A DNA stretch of 29,411 nt, taken from contig BFEA01000013.1 in the NCBI GenBank assembly GCA_003427395.1, positions 1,496,563-1,525,973 on the forward strand, in the 5' to 3' direction. The notes beneath the pieces are model-generated. The model worked only from the letters and a program-made list of their open reading frames with translations, did not search any database and was not told the origin of the DNA. Shown piece by piece: positions 1-10,258 of this stretch (its first letter is position 1; each line of letters opens with the position of its first letter). A program made the translations under genes and the position numbers. The stretch is from Chara braunii. Lineage: Eukaryota > Streptophyta > Charophyceae > Charales > Characeae.

Positions 1-91
<91 letters not shown>
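1..91. repeat. (CT)24 followed by (GT)21 compound microsatellite
   Basis: Positions 1-48 are pure CT and 49-91 are pure GT. The short reading frame across it (a Cys-Val run) is only a translation of the repeat. The tract abuts the 3' end of the hAT pseudogene on the minus strand. Confidence 0.97.
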
Positions 92-94
<3 letters not shown>

Positions 95-1343
95 CTACCC
101 GTGTCTGAGGATGACGATGTCGACGGTGACGGAGAAGAAGGGGAAGACGAAGTGCTGCTTCTACTGGAGTAGTCATCCTCTTGCACACACTTCCTCTTCT
201 TCTGTGGAGGACGTCGCGGCGATCGTGCGGCTGCAACAGCTCTCTTGTGCAGTCTTTGTGACTTCTTCTTCTGTGCATGTCGAACAACATCACACTTTTC
301 TTCTGAGGTCTTCAGCGGCGTAACAGTGTTGCCTCCCTTGCCCTTTGCACCTTTTGTCTTTGATGCAGCTACCTCCTCCAACTTATTCTTTATCCGCGTC
401 TTTCTGTCGTCCAAACTCTTCACTTGGCGCACCTTGCTCTCATCGATTTTGGGCAGCAATACCGTTGCACGTCGTGCAGCTCTGTCCCCTGGAAAGGTAG
501 GTCCTCCAACTGCGACAGACGGGTTCCTCCTCCTATAAACCGGGCCATGTGAGCCCTCCTCATTGTCTGACGGGATGTCTGCGCTAAACCGCAGAATGGG
601 TGAGGTTGGTCCGGTGAATCTGACCAATTCTGGAGTGTATGACTCGTTGTCGGTCCGCAACGGGGACATCGAAGCCAAATGCCAAAGTCTTCACCGGGCA
701 GGACATGGTGCAATAGGGAGGTGATGTTCTCCCCCACTCCCAATCCTACATTTGGAGTGGAGAAGACATCGCTGCTCGGAGTGGCTCCATCGCCAGTCTC
801 CTCGCCACCTCCCCCACCACAATGCCGGAACAACAACCGGGTCATCCACGCGCACACCAACAACCACATCTCCTCCACCACAGCACTGTCCTCAGCGACA
901 TCTGTTGACCCACCGGGTGTCGTTCCCGCAGCCAATGGCTGTCTTCTCTAGCACAGATGGTCGATGAGGGCCGAGCTGTGCTCCCAAAAGTGAGCAGGTC
1001 CCTTGCGGTGAAGCTGCACCGCCTGATGTGGAACTCTGTCGTCGCGTACGAGCACCCTTCTCACCGGGCAATGAGGCACGAGCGGCCGTCGAATGCCCAC
1101 CGAATGCAGGAACCTTCGGCGTCGTGTGGTCGTCATGTGGAGCAGACGATGAGGCACCCCCCGATGGCCTGGTCCACCGTTTCTCCACAAGTTCCACTCC
1201 AAGCAGTTCCTCGTCGCCCTTGCTGTCATGGCTCTGCTGCTCCTCATCAGCATCAATGGTCTTCCCATGGTCAATATCAAGGCTGGGTCTCGTATGAGCT
1301 CCTTGCACCCCCGCGCCCATGTCCCCGCGGTCCGGCCCCATGG

Positions 1344-1728
1344 AGTCATCCCACCGCGCGTTGGAAACAGTCGACAACAACACTGCTTCCACCTCCCGAA
1401 GAAGTCTCTGAAGCGTACGGAATTTGGTGCCGAATCTCGGCTCCCCTGGTTGGATCAACTTCAACGGCCAGCCATCTGTGATGTTCAAATTTGTAATGTG
1501 CTCCCTCCCAGGCCTCTTGAACATTGCCTAAGCCCTCTTATGTCTCTTGATGAATGTTGTGATCTCCCTGCCTTGCAGTTCCACCTCTCCAATCCATGGC
1601 AGTAAAGAGATGTCACACATCAACAAGTTGCATACATGGCATGCGCAGGGCACCCATGGAATGCTCCTGATCGTTGGGTCGTCGTGCTCAGCCAGTATTT
1701 TCCTTGCAGAAATGCTGACCTGCATTGA
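1344..1728 (-). pseudogene. hAT transposase, mid and C-terminal core fragment
   Basis: Frame 1725-1528 carries ARKILAEHDDPTIRSIPWVPCACHVCNLLMCDIS and then GREITTFIKRHKRA, matching the conserved Cys-Ala-x-His helix and following helix of plant hAT transposases. A stop follows. The next frame (1524 downward) continues with PLKLIQPGEPRFGTKFRTLQRLL and SNARWDD, the block that normally follows. The order of motifs is correct and only the frame is broken. Below about 1344 the sequence turns into low-complexity Gly/Ser/Asp/His text without family motifs. Confidence 0.65.
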
Positions 1729-2030
1729 GTCCGTACATATCTATTCACCCCCACCTCCCTGATCACCTCCTCCCACATCCTCGCCAAAGCTGGAGCTGGT
1801 TTGTCCCTCCGCTCCATGTCCATACTCTTGACCATGACAACCCTTGAATTGCTGGCGGCAATGAAGTTGTCGACCGGCCTGTTGCTGGTCGTCATTGTGC
1901 CATCCGTCATCAACGTGAGGCTTGTAACATCCCACGGCATCCACAGCAGTGCCTTGGACCTCAAGAAGGTGTACCCTGGCATTCTGAGCATCTTCCTAGA
2001 TCGGGCGGCCTCGTTCATGATCCTCTCCAT
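1620..2030 (-). pseudogene. DUF659-type catalytic core fragment of the hAT transposase
   Basis: This open stretch of 136 residues contains TLMTDGT, DNFIAAS, VKSMDMERRDKPAPALARMWEEVIREVG and related blocks typical of the RNase-H-like core of plant hAT/DUF659 proteins. The Asp in the TDG block corresponds to the expected first catalytic Asp. Close to 1730 the homologous reading moves to another frame, where TDSMQVSISARKIL replaces the usual TDN helix. The last roughly 30 residues of this frame are therefore not family-like. Non-functional as it stands. Confidence 0.65.
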
Positions 2031-2532
2031 GTTCTTGTAGGAATCCGATCACGCAACGTTGAACACGATGGTGGCTTGCGCCTGGTCAAACTCTTTCTGC
2101 CTGTTATAAATGACTGCTGCTGCGAAGGACCAGCCGAGGGAGGTCGTGGTGGGCGAGCTGAAGCTAGAACAGAACCCCGTAGGTGCTCAGCAGTCTCTAA
2201 TGGCAGTTCCATCTGTGTGGAAGTAGGAGCTGGTCTGTTGTCAATGCATGCCGATGCAAAACCAATGCGACTACCATCCGACGACGACGAACAAGGCTTG
2301 CCATAAGCCCCCAATGAAGATGTGCCATGGCGATTGTCCGCCCCCGCCACTCAGATGCACCTGCGCAATCATCTGCGTCCGAATCCATGGGATCCTCCGC
2401 AACTGGTGGACGGCCCCTCCCCCCCCGTAGTACTCGTCCAATTTCGGCATCAGCTTCGGGGCGATGTCTTGACCTGGATGGAACCTACGGACTGCAGCGA
2501 TAATCTCCCCGGTGGTGTGCCTGTAGCATGGA

Positions 2533-2745
2533 TTATCTGACGGTTGGACAAAGTGCTTCGCCTATCTGGAAACTGTTCCAATGAACTTTGTCGCACAGTC
2601 TGCACCGCAATCTCCACGAACCGTGTGACATGCCGGTGACCACCTTCTGCCCTCGGTCCACCCATTTCCAAACATCAGACTGTCTGAGCAGTTTCTCTCT
2701 AGCTTCACCAGTCTCGGCCTGAAACAGTGGCCGATTCACCGCCAT
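2533..2745 (-). pseudogene. BED-type zinc finger fragment of the hAT transposase
   Basis: The frame starts at an ATG at 2745. It has the alternating aromatic and basic pattern of a BED finger: VWKWVDRGQ, then a Gly-Met-Ser-His-Gly-Ser-Trp stretch, then CRLCDKVHW with the first Cys pair. The later His/Cys pair lies in the neighbouring frame (KHFVQPSDNPCYRH), so a frameshift splits the finger near 2560. BED fingers bind the element's ends. The (AAG)n(ATG)n tract sits immediately upstream of the ATG. Confidence 0.6.
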
Positions 2746-2754
2746 GGTGGTCAC

Positions 2755-2790
2755 AAGAAGAAGAAGAAGAAGATGATGATGATGATGATG
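2755..2790. repeat. (AAG)6(ATG)6 compound trinucleotide repeat
   Basis: Positions 2755-2772 are AAG repeats and 2773-2790 are ATG repeats. The tract lies just upstream of the hAT start codon on the minus strand, so it would have been in the leader. Confidence 0.95.
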
Positions 2791-2823
2791 AAGCGGTCGA
2801 AGTGTCAGCGCTGTGATTTCCCG

Positions 2824-2827
<4 letters not shown>

Positions 2828-2861
<34 letters not shown>
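2828..2861. repeat. poly(A) tract, 34 nt
   Basis: An uninterrupted run of 34 A on the plus strand. No LINE or SINE body is visible next to it, so I call it only a homopolymer. Its length makes the assembled count unreliable. Confidence 0.95.
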
Positions 2862-2863
<2 letters not shown>

Positions 2864-2865
2864 CA

Positions 2866-3018
2866 TGAAGGTGGGTGATGGTGGGGAGAAGAGGAAGAAG
2901 AAAGTAAATAGGGCAAACAAATTGGGGGGAAAAAGGAAGTGGGGGTGTGATGGTGGGAAGTAGAAGAAGAGAAGAAGACGATGAAGAAGTAGAATTAGGG
3001 CAAACAAATTGGAAAAAA
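2866..3018. repeat. two purine-rich related segments next to element A's 3' LTR
   Basis: Two imperfect copies of a purine-rich segment lie here. Each has GTGATGGTGGG followed by GA-rich sequence and then AGGGCAAACAAATTGG, ending near 2930 and 3012. A third, weaker relative lies at 17265-17340. No coding content is evident; the Phe/Leu-rich minus-strand frames are by-products of the purine bias. Confidence 0.6.
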
Positions 3019-3055
3019 GTGCAATCAGACTCGCTTTCTTCTTACTTCGTATGCA

Positions 3056-3877
3056 TGTAAACAGATGGCAAAGTACTCTGGCGCCAGGCGCCCACACAAA
3101 GCTCAGAGATATCACAGGCGAGAACACAGTTCAAATACAAGCTCGCTTCAAATAACTATGGCGCCTGCGCACCTTTACTTCATCCCCCATGTCACTGTAT
3201 CCTCACAACTTGTTCACATGCACACTCACTGGATCTCCCTGGATATCCCACGTGCACACACACTCTCGCTTTATACGAATACAAACACACACTCTGAACT
3301 CAACTCCTAAGCTGCAGCGGCTATGGCCGCTCTACTACTACTGGCTATGGACGAACTATCTTCCTTCAGCCCACTTCGACCTCGGGCATCTGCAGACCAC
3401 CTCGCACAAGACGCACTGGCAGCGCTTCCGCATGGCTTGCAGCAGAATGAACGAATTGCTGGATGCTGCCTCTTGATTTATACTTCTGTTGGCCGCTGGT
3501 CGGCCCCTTTCCACCAGGCCCTGGTGCACACAGTCCCACATGGTACTTGCTTGACTGGACTGAGTGTGACTGGGACCGGTACCGCTGACTGCACAGACGT
3601 GCACTGCCGACTCGACGGAGTTGGACTTACGACTTGCCTACAGACCTCTAGCCTAGCAGTTTCGACCTCCACACAGCTGTAACCCCTACTTGACAGATCT
3701 ACAGATCGAATCCCTGCAGCTACAGGGACCTACGACAAAGAGCAGTCACTACTAAAACACAGGTCGCGGGCTCAAAACACACAGGGGTCTACTCGATACT
3801 GTACACGGGTGCAGGTAAGGCCTAGGGATCGAACCCTGGGATCTGCATCTGCTTCTGCAAAGGTGAAAACCGTTTCA
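3056..3877 (-). repeat. 3' LTR of element A
   Basis: The boundary is inferred. On the minus strand, a purine-rich tract after the integrase stop (about 3893-3878) is followed by TGAAACGG at 3877, a TG start. The candidate end is TTTACA at 3056. A TATAAA lies at 3275-3270, so U3 would be about 600 nt and the transcribed part about 200 nt. I could not convincingly align this LTR to a 5' partner, so its end is less certain than its start. Confidence 0.55.
3270..3275 (-). promoter_or_regulatory. candidate TATA box of element A LTR
   Basis: CGTATAAAGCG is read on the minus strand inside the proposed 3' LTR, in the position expected for a Pol II LTR promoter. The evidence is sequence match and position only. 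Confidence 0.4.
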
Positions 3878-3893
3878 CTCCCGCCGGCCTAAA
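3878..3893 (-). other. candidate polypurine tract of element A
   Basis: On the minus strand a purine-biased, G-rich stretch (GGCCGGCGGGAG) ends directly at the TG of the LTR. Plus-strand DNA synthesis primes from such a tract in LTR elements. It contains several pyrimidines, so it is either degenerate or only partly the tract. Confidence 0.4.
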
Positions 3894-3915
3894 TTCGAGG
3901 TCCTCCGAGAACACT

Positions 3916-5225
3916 TCAGTCTAAGGCAGGACCTTTACCCTTCTTATCTTTCTCGTAGGCTCGGACTATATTGGGAGCTGTCTCTAGAAGTTCTGCTCTG
4001 GTGAACCAGCGGTCATCTTCAGGTTCTTGATAAGAGAATCTGACTTTGTACTGTTTCTGTGGACGACATCTACCTCCTGTTCTGAAGACATCCTCGCCTA
4101 CCATGCCATCAAGGTTGCACCTTCCATCCATATCCGGAGGAATCATAGACCTTCGTGATGGAAATTGTTGACTCGTAGTACAAGGTAACAACTTTGACGC
4201 ATGGAAAACGGGGTAGGTGTGGAGGTGTGCTGGAATCTCTATCGTGTAAGATGGTCCATCATCTCCACCCTTGACTTCTAGGACTGGCCACGGTCCTCTA
4301 TAAGCAGGTCGCAGTTTCTGCGAGCTGTTCTCCTTAGGAGCGAACTCTTTTGACTTTGACCCAGACTAAGTCGCCTACTTGGAACTGTGAAGGGCGATGG
4401 TGTTTGTTGGCTTGTTCTATCATCCTGTGCTGGGCCTTCCTGAGGTTCTCAACTACTGTAGCAATTTCTTTCTCGTGTTGTATCACAGATTCCCTGGTAC
4501 CGGGCGGTAGCCTCTAAATCTGATCCCGGTTAAGTCCTTCAAACGGTCTGCGTGGTTTAAAAGACTTGTGTAACTCGTTGGGGGTGATAAGTGGCTAAGT
4601 GCACGCTATTGTTGTAAGCACTGGCTACCTTTGGGAGCATCTCATCCCAGTGAAGATGGTCGGGCCTAATGTACATTCTCAGAACTTGCTGCAGGACTTT
4701 GTTCATCTACTCAGTCTGACCGTTGGTCTCTGGATGACGGCCAGATGAAATTAACAACTTAGATCCATAGACTTTCATTAATTCCTGCCAGTTCTGACTA
4801 GTGAACCGGGTGTCCCTGTCACTAACTATAGACAATGGTAGCCCATGTTCACTGACCCAATGGTCGAAAAACTTCCACATTACTAATTATGTACGTGCCT
4901 CAGCGGGCAAAGGGACAAAAATTGCATACTTGCAAAACCTATCTACTACGACCATGACTTGGTTCTTGCCATGTCTACTCTTGACACCAGCATCCATGAA
5001 ATCTATAGATACTGAATCTTCGGGTCCTTCGGGGATAGGCAAGGGTATGAGAAGGCCGAGAGAGGCTTGCGTAGCAGTCTTATTCCTTTGACAGACTTTG
5101 CAACTACGTACGTATTCTATGCAGTCAACCTTCGTACTTGGCCAAGTGTACGCGCACATGAGATTGGCTAATGTCTTCTGCCAACCGAAGTGTCCCTCTG
5201 TATTATGGCATTCCCCTAAGATCAA
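3916..5225 (-). pseudogene. element A integrase with chromodomain-like C-terminus, broken
   Basis: Integrase inserts element cDNA into the host chromosome. The N-terminal H2C2 finger is visible (EGHFGWQKTLANL, then SCKVCQRNK). The catalytic core keeps its three acidic blocks: SIDFMDAG (first Asp, frame 5225-4887), SDRDTRFTS (second Asp, near 4810) and ETNGQTE (Glu, near 4710). A frameshift near 4885 and a stop straight after NGQTE break it, and further frame changes follow to about 4240. Frame 4191-3916 ends with YKVRFSYQEPEDDRWFTRAELLE, like the chromodomain-type tail that directs chromovirus integration to chromatin. The 3' LTR follows. Confidence 0.8.
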
Positions 5226-5228
5226 ACT

Positions 5229-5478
5229 TCAGATCTCTTCGCTATTGGGAACGCAGAGGTGGTCAACCACATCAGTCTTCTCGAATAATAAGTCGTCCGT
5301 AGTGCGGTAATCTGGTTCTGATCCTGGTGCCTCCTTAACTCTCTTGAGGAGATCGCTATAGAGAGGGTCTTGCGCATACACTTCTTTGACTCTCTGTTGC
5401 AGGTCTCTCCCTATATCCAGATAGTGCACTATCGCTCCATAGTAGTCTGATCTCCTGCTCAAGGCGTCCGCAACTAAA
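5229..5478 (-). pseudogene. element A linker between RNase H and integrase
   Basis: The frame has ADALSRRSDYYGA (the usual end of the RNase H region) and then a linker, YAQDPLYSDLLKRVKE and TTDDLLFEKTDVVDHLCVPNSE, as seen ahead of the integrase H2C2 finger. It is offset from the RNase H frame by a frameshift near 5480 and from the integrase by a stop at 5226-5228. It is part of one former pol polyprotein. Confidence 0.7.
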
Positions 5479-6650
5479 GGTATTTTCCCTTGACTGGCTT
5501 GAGCTCAAAGTCATACTGATCTATCTCTGCGGCCCACCTAGTTAGCTTTAGTGTCATCTTGGCCTGCGTTTTCAGCCACCTTAGCGTCTCGTGGTCTGAA
5601 TACACTTTGAAGTGCCTCCCAAGCAAGTAGTGCTTCCAGTGTTCGAACGCTTGCCTGAGAGCGTAAAGTTCCCTCTCGTAGGTGGATGTCGCTACCGTTT
5701 CTAAAGGCATTCTAGCAGACATGAACTCTACGGGTTTGTATCCATTACCACCGTCTTGCTGTAGAACAACACCTATGCCATATTGACTTGCATCAGTGGT
5801 GACGACGAATGGCAATGATGGATTGGCTACCTTAAGGACAAGATACTCTATTAAGGCCTGCTTTAACTTCTTCAGGGCCGACGTACAGTCTTTATCCCAT
5901 TTCCAGATTGCCTCTTTTTTCAGCAACCTGCGGAGGGGAGCAGCGATGGTGGAGAAGTTCTTGACAAATTTTCTATAGTAATTGGTCAATCCTAAGAGTG
6001 ACCGCAACTCTGTCAGCGTGCGGGGAGTTGGCCAATCTCTAATCGCTGCTATCTTACTGTCCTCAGGCTTTATGCCATCTCCATCTAGGACGTGGCCCAG
6101 GTATAAAACCTTTGTCTTGGCCCACTCACACTTCTTCGCATTGATCTTGAAGTTAGCTTCTCTCAGCTTCCCCAAGACCTGCCTCAGATGGCCCTCATGC
6201 TCTTGGAGGGTTTTACTAAACACGAAAATGTCATCTAGATATACAACTACAAATCTATCTAACCACAGCCCGAACAAGTCATTCATGCAGCATTGAAACG
6301 TAGCTGGTGCGTTGGTTAATGCAAAGGGCATCACTATAAACTCGTAGTGCCCGTATCTGGTCCTGAACGCCGTCTTGTGATGATCATCAGGATGGACCTC
6401 TATCTGATGATAGCCTGACTTCAAATCTATCTTAGGGAAGTATCTGCAGCCCTGCACTCGATCCAACAAATCATCTATTCGTGGCAGTGGTTCTGCGTTC
6501 TTCACTGTGATGACGTTGAGACCCCTATAGTCTGTACACATTCTTAACTCTCCCTCCTTTTTGGGGACAAACAGAACAGGTGCTCCAAACAGAGACGAAC
6601 TGGGCCTGATCCAACCCTTCTCGAGGAGATCGCCTAACTACTTCCGCAAC
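5474..6650 (-). pseudogene. element A reverse transcriptase and RNase H
   Basis: This is the polymerase that copies element RNA to DNA and removes the RNA strand. The longest frame (6541-5474, 355 residues) has [39 protein letters not shown], the catalytic YLDD at residues 101-104 and LLGLTNYYRKFVKNF at the connection. RNase H follows with Asp250 (TTDASQYGIG), Glu291 (YERELYA) and Asp316 (YSDHE), so the catalytic residues survive. Homology extends upstream to 6650 (LEELRK, stop, [15 protein letters not shown]), so a stop at about 6637 and a frameshift near 6655 separate it from the protease. Best preserved domain of element A; still a pseudogene. Confidence 0.9.
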
Positions 6651-6654
6651 TCCT

Positions 6655-7656
6655 CTAACTATACACTGCTCCTTTGGGAGTTCTATTGCCAGGCTCTATC
6701 TCAATTCGATGTTGGATCGGCCGCGATACTACTCGTGTAGGCGACTCAGATAAATCTGCATATTCCTCTAGTAGCTTGGCAATACGAGGGTCTATGGGCT
6801 CTTCGGATTTAGGCTCAGTGACTGGCCTAACATAGGCAACGAAAACTTGTTCTTCCAACTGCTGCTCCTTTACTAACCTTGCGAATTCAGGAGCGTTGAG
6901 ACAACAATGTGCTAAGGGGTTGTCTACCCCTGACACATGAAACAGGCGAGCAGTCTTAACTCCACCTGACGAGCTCGGGAGCTTACACTCGTGCTCTCTT
7001 AAGTGGAGTGTGGCCCCTGTTGCCTCTCCCCAATCCATTCCTAGGACTATATCAAACGGGAGGTTGTTTTCTACGAGTAGAGTCAGGGTATGGAGAACTC
7101 TCTTTACCTTCCCATCCTTCTCTAGGCGGAAATAAGATTGGACTCCCTCGACATAATCCGCGACTCGCATCGTGCGATTGTCTACGAGGATGCCGACTAT
7201 AGGTTCCTCTAGCTTTCGGACCTTCAGATTCAGCTTCAGCTTTTGTAGCGCTTTGCAACTAATATAGCTACGGGTAGCCCCACTGTCTATAAGGGCCCCT
7301 ACTCTGCCTCTAAAAATCTCTCCATCTACCAATACTAGTTGTCTGTTCCCATCCTTCTTCATCTTGGCCCAGACAGGTATTCTCTCCTTCAATTCTTTTG
7401 CCACGCCTGTGAGGGAAGTGCCTAGAGAGACCCTAACACAAGCAGTCTCTGGACATCTTTCTAGGCACTGGCCAGCAACCTCTGCCATAGACACATGTGG
7501 GTTGGGAGTTTCTCTATGGTGCGCATACTCTTCTCCACTTGGTCTATAGGGGTAAGGGCAGTTGCAACCCCTACCGACAGTTGTCGTTTGCTGCCTGTGC
7601 AACAAATCGGGCCTCCCTATATTTTGGGTAGTATTTGATAATGTGACCTGGATCAC
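6655..7656 (-). pseudogene. element A aspartic protease region
   Basis: An open frame of 333 residues. The retropepsin active site is at residues 124-127 (ALIDSGATRSYIS), and the second conserved block, FDIVLGMDW, is at about 201-209. The C-terminal part (PIDPRIAKLLEEYADLSESPT to HRIEIEPGNRTPKG) is the usual bridge into RT. The protease would mature the gag-pol polyprotein. The frame opens inside the zinc-knuckle region (frameshift near 7575) and closes just before RT, so it is an isolated piece. The catalytic residues themselves look intact. Confidence 0.85.
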
Positions 7657-8137
7657 CGCAGTAAATGCACTGATCCTGGTCTATCCTCTTCTGCCAAACT
7701 TCCTGATCGAGACCCAAATCTTCCCAAGGCCTGCCTTGTGGCAAGCCAGGGTGCCATCCACCCCTCCTATAAGGTGACCGATTGGAACGCGAACGGTTTT
7801 GCCAGGGACCTTGACCCCTGACTCCCTCTTGGCAGTTTCCCCTACCGCCAGCCCCTTGATCGTCCTGTCCTTGACCACTAGAGGCCCGTCCCCCTTGGCC
7901 CCGACCTCCTCTTCCTTGTGGCCTCCCTCCAGGCGCGACAGGAGCATAGGTCCTCCCTTGACCTACACTCCTGTCCTCCTCCTCAAGGCCCCACTCAATC
8001 TCACTATACGGGACCTCCTCCATTCCTCCTTCATCCACTGTCACGATCAGGCTGTCTTTTCCCTTAACCTGCCCTGAAATGGTCTGGCCCTTCCACTTCT
8101 TACCCTTGTCAAAATCTTTGTGCCAAAAGGCTTTCAC
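7571..8137 (-). pseudogene. element A nucleocapsid region, mutated CCHC knuckle
   Basis: The frame is Gly/Arg/Gln-rich, as in nucleic-acid-binding nucleocapsid regions, and ends with CIYCGDPGHIIKYYPKY. The CCHC pattern (C-x2-C-x4-H-x4-C) has Tyr in place of the last Cys, so zinc binding would be impaired. A frameshift just after it leads into the protease frame. On its upstream side it continues in frame with the capsid segment through a TGA near 8204. Confidence 0.75.
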
Positions 8138-8744
8138 TGGCCTAGAATGGGCCTCATACGCAACGACGACACGACTTAACTTATCATAAGTCGTACCCTG
8201 CTCTCACGACTTGTCATAGAAATGCCCGTGCAAACTCTCGGGCATCGCACGATAGAATAACTGAACCAATTGTGGCTCAGTGACGCCATGGTTTGGAACC
8301 ACAACAAGCTCATCCATGGCCCCCTTGAGTGCCCTTGCACTCTTCCACTGTCGTGTGTGGATTGTCTGGAGCTTGTCTGAGGCCTTAATTCCCTTAGTTA
8401 CATCCTCGAAATGTTCGCGAAGTAACTTTAGGAATTCACTGAGGGGGGTGATGGTGGAGTACGCCAGTATGCCATTGTCACATTTGGCGGCGCGGGCTAA
8501 CGAACTGGCGAAGCTAGATGCTTCGTCTCTAAGGACATGGAATGCGACGAGGACTTGCTCCTTAGGGATAATATCCTGGAGGTGCACGTAGGAGTTAATG
8601 TTTGCCCCAATTATCAAAATATTCTCCTTGTTTCCCGCTGTAGGCGTTAGGAAACTTCATCCTTACCCTTTCCCTACGCGGGCGTGCCGCCTCCTCCTTT
8701 CGGACTTCAAGCTTGGCGCCCTCTATGGCGCCAACACAAAATTG
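8138..8744 (-). pseudogene. element A gag, capsid-like segment
   Basis: Frame 8617-8204 has VHLQDIIPKEQVLVAFHVLRDEASSF, ITPLSEFLKLLREHFEDVTKG and LQTIHTRQWKSARALKGAMDELV, the helical capsid-like domain of this gag family. Just upstream (8730-8612) the family text continues in another frame (RMKFPNAYSGKQGEYFDNWG), so there is a frameshift near 8610. An in-frame TAA near 8744 separates it from the N-terminal segment. Element F at 24569-25770 carries a recognisably related gag with a YNGKKEENFY block at the equivalent place. Confidence 0.75.
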
Positions 8745-9304
8745 TTATGTGTTCTTCATATGGGCCTGCATCACAGAGCCCATCCGCATCATCATATCGT
8801 GGGCAAAGTCTCTAAAGCCTACTCGGATGGACTGTAGGGCTATGTCACGGCCCCTTGAGGTATGCATCTGCTCTTGTTGGACGCAAATCAATACATCTAT
8901 ACTCTTTGCGATTGCATCCAACTTATTCCGCAAGTCCTCTTGTGCCAGCGCCTTCGTATGTTGTTCTACTGCGGCAGCCAATTCCTTCTCTAACTCAGTA
9001 GTCGTCGCTATGCGCCTCCTTCTCTGTCGCCTCGGTTGCAATTTCCACTCCCTTTTTTTCTCATCTTCCAGGGCCTGCTGCTCTAACGGATCAGCCAGGG
9101 CCTTTATCTCTGCCAAAACAGCATCCCTCTCGTCTTGGGGGATGTACATCAACGCTTCTTCATCTTCCCCCAGGGATAAGTTAGCCACCCACTCCGAGAC
9201 CATCTTCTCTAGTTTCTTCTCGTCTTCACTAACCCCACTTGACTCCCCTCTTTCCTCTCTCCTCAAAAACCTCACCAGGGGTATCTCCTCTTCTTCCTCT
9301 TCTT
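8745..9304 (-). pseudogene. element A gag, coiled-coil segment downstream of the inversion junction
   Basis: The frame has a charged coiled-coil profile: SEDEKKLEKMVSEWVANLSLGEDEEALMY, then REWKLQPRRQRRRR, then RNKLDAIAKSIDVLI. It stays open upstream to 9304 through an acidic Glu run, where the sequence abruptly becomes plus-strand RNase H of element D. No start codon belongs to this frame here; the GTG at 9275 is not a credible start. If the inversion is reversed, the frame continues directly from the gag start at 12041-12242. Confidence 0.75.
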
Positions 9305-10258
9305 ATCAAGGGATACGCGAAGATCGCGGCCCACTTGACCAAGCTTCAATGTGAGGATCGACCATATGACTTCGGAGAGGATGCGCGGGAATCATTTTTG
9401 GCTCTCAAAGTCGCGCTATTGTATGTGGAGGTCTTGCGCATATACGACCCGCTATTGCCAACGCGCGTCACTACGGATGCATCCGGCTATGGCATTGGTG
9501 TCGTCCTCAAGCAACACGATGGCATGGACTGGCACCCGGTCAAGTGCGTCAGCAAGAAAGTGCCCGTCGTGCACTTCATTGGTGATGCACGCAAGAAGGA
9601 GCTCCTCGCCTTCGTCCATGCGCTCAAGCGGTGGCGGCACGTCCTCCTTGGTCGAAGTCAATTCCGATGGGTAACTGACAACAATCTGTTGGTCTTTTAC
9701 AAGACCCAAGACACCGTCGACAGCACCATCACCCGATGGATGGCTTTCATCGACCAGTTCGACTACTTTCCCGATCACATCCCGGGGAAGTCGAACCGTT
9801 TTGCGGATGCTCTTTCACGGTGTTCGGATCATTGTACCTCGGTCTATTCAACCTTCGAGATCGACGACGACCTGCGGGACAACTTCATCCGCGGCTACCA
9901 AGCCGACCCCGAGTTTCGCGACAAGTACGCCAATTGCTCCTCTCCTAATCCAGCGCCTTCTCACTACCAGATCCAAGAGGGGTACTTGTTTGTCCACACG
10001 CGGGGGAAGGACCTTCTTTGCGTACCGAGTGACTCTCACTTGCGTACATGGCTTCTTGGCGAGTTCCACGACGCTCCCGCCACCGGACACTTTGGAGTCA
10101 ATCGCACAATCAGCCGACTTCACGAGCGATTTTGGTGGCCCGGCCTTCTCGGCGATGTCACACGCTATTGCGAGTCACGCGAGGTTTGCCGATGCTGCAA
10201 ATCCTGCAACCATCGTCCATACGGCAAGTTGTGTCCATTACCGATCACCTTGCGCTGA
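9305..10258 (+). pseudogene. element D RNase H, linker and integrase H2C2 finger
   Basis: The frame begins with IKGYAKIAAHLTK (RT-RNase H connection) and is open for about 318 residues. RNase H acidic residues are present: Asp at 9476 (RVTTDASGYGIG), Glu at 9599 (RKKELLAF) and Asp at 9677 (WVTDNN). FPDHIPGKSNRFADALSR marks its end. The integrase finger has HDAPATGHFG (first His at 10067) and CESREVC, where the first Cys of the usual C-x2-C is Arg, so the finger is damaged. A TGA at 10256-10258 interrupts the frame ahead of the catalytic core. It belongs with the RT at 12243-13260 once the inversion is undone. Confidence 0.85.

Larger units (their letters stand above)
106..2745 (-). pseudogene. 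decayed hAT-like transposase (BED zinc finger, DUF659 core)
   Basis: A hAT transposase cuts and pastes its own element. Reading the minus strand from an ATG at 2745, I see in order a BED-type zinc-finger region, a TTGEI-like stretch, a DUF659-type core with TLMTDGT and MDMERRDKPAPALARMWE, then IPWVPCACHVCNLL, TTFIKRHKR and KLIQPGEPRFGTKFRTLQRLL. These are the ordered landmarks of plant hAT/DUF659 proteins. The parts lie in different frames separated by stops and frameshifts (near 2535, 2050, 1730 and 1525), so it is a pseudogene. The normal C-terminal dimerisation block is not recognisable. A Ser/Pro/Gly-rich, then Lys/Arg-rich tail occupies about 1340-106. I did not find terminal inverted repeats or an 8-bp duplication. 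The family call is from motif memory; its broken state is plain. Confidence 0.75.
3056..9304 (-). mobile_element. Ty3/gypsy LTR retrotransposon A, main part, decayed
   Basis: On the minus strand the order is gag (9304-8138), CCHC-like knuckle and protease (8137-6655), reverse transcriptase and RNase H (6650-5474), H2C2 finger, integrase core and chromodomain-like tail (5462-3916), polypurine tract and 3' LTR. The order RT, RNase H, integrase defines Ty3/gypsy, and the tail suggests a chromovirus-like lineage. Every domain has at least one stop or frameshift. The first gag codons and the leader are missing here; they lie in opposite orientation at 11734-12242, which I attribute to an inversion. 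Confidence 0.9.

Noticed and set aside
51-323. Reading frame beginning with a Cys-Val repeat
   Set aside because: It is a translation of the (GT)n microsatellite followed by antisense of the hAT tail.
9239-9304. N-terminal extension (MTPLFPLSSK) of the D RNase H frame
   Set aside because: These codons are the antisense of element A gag; D sequence begins at about 9305.
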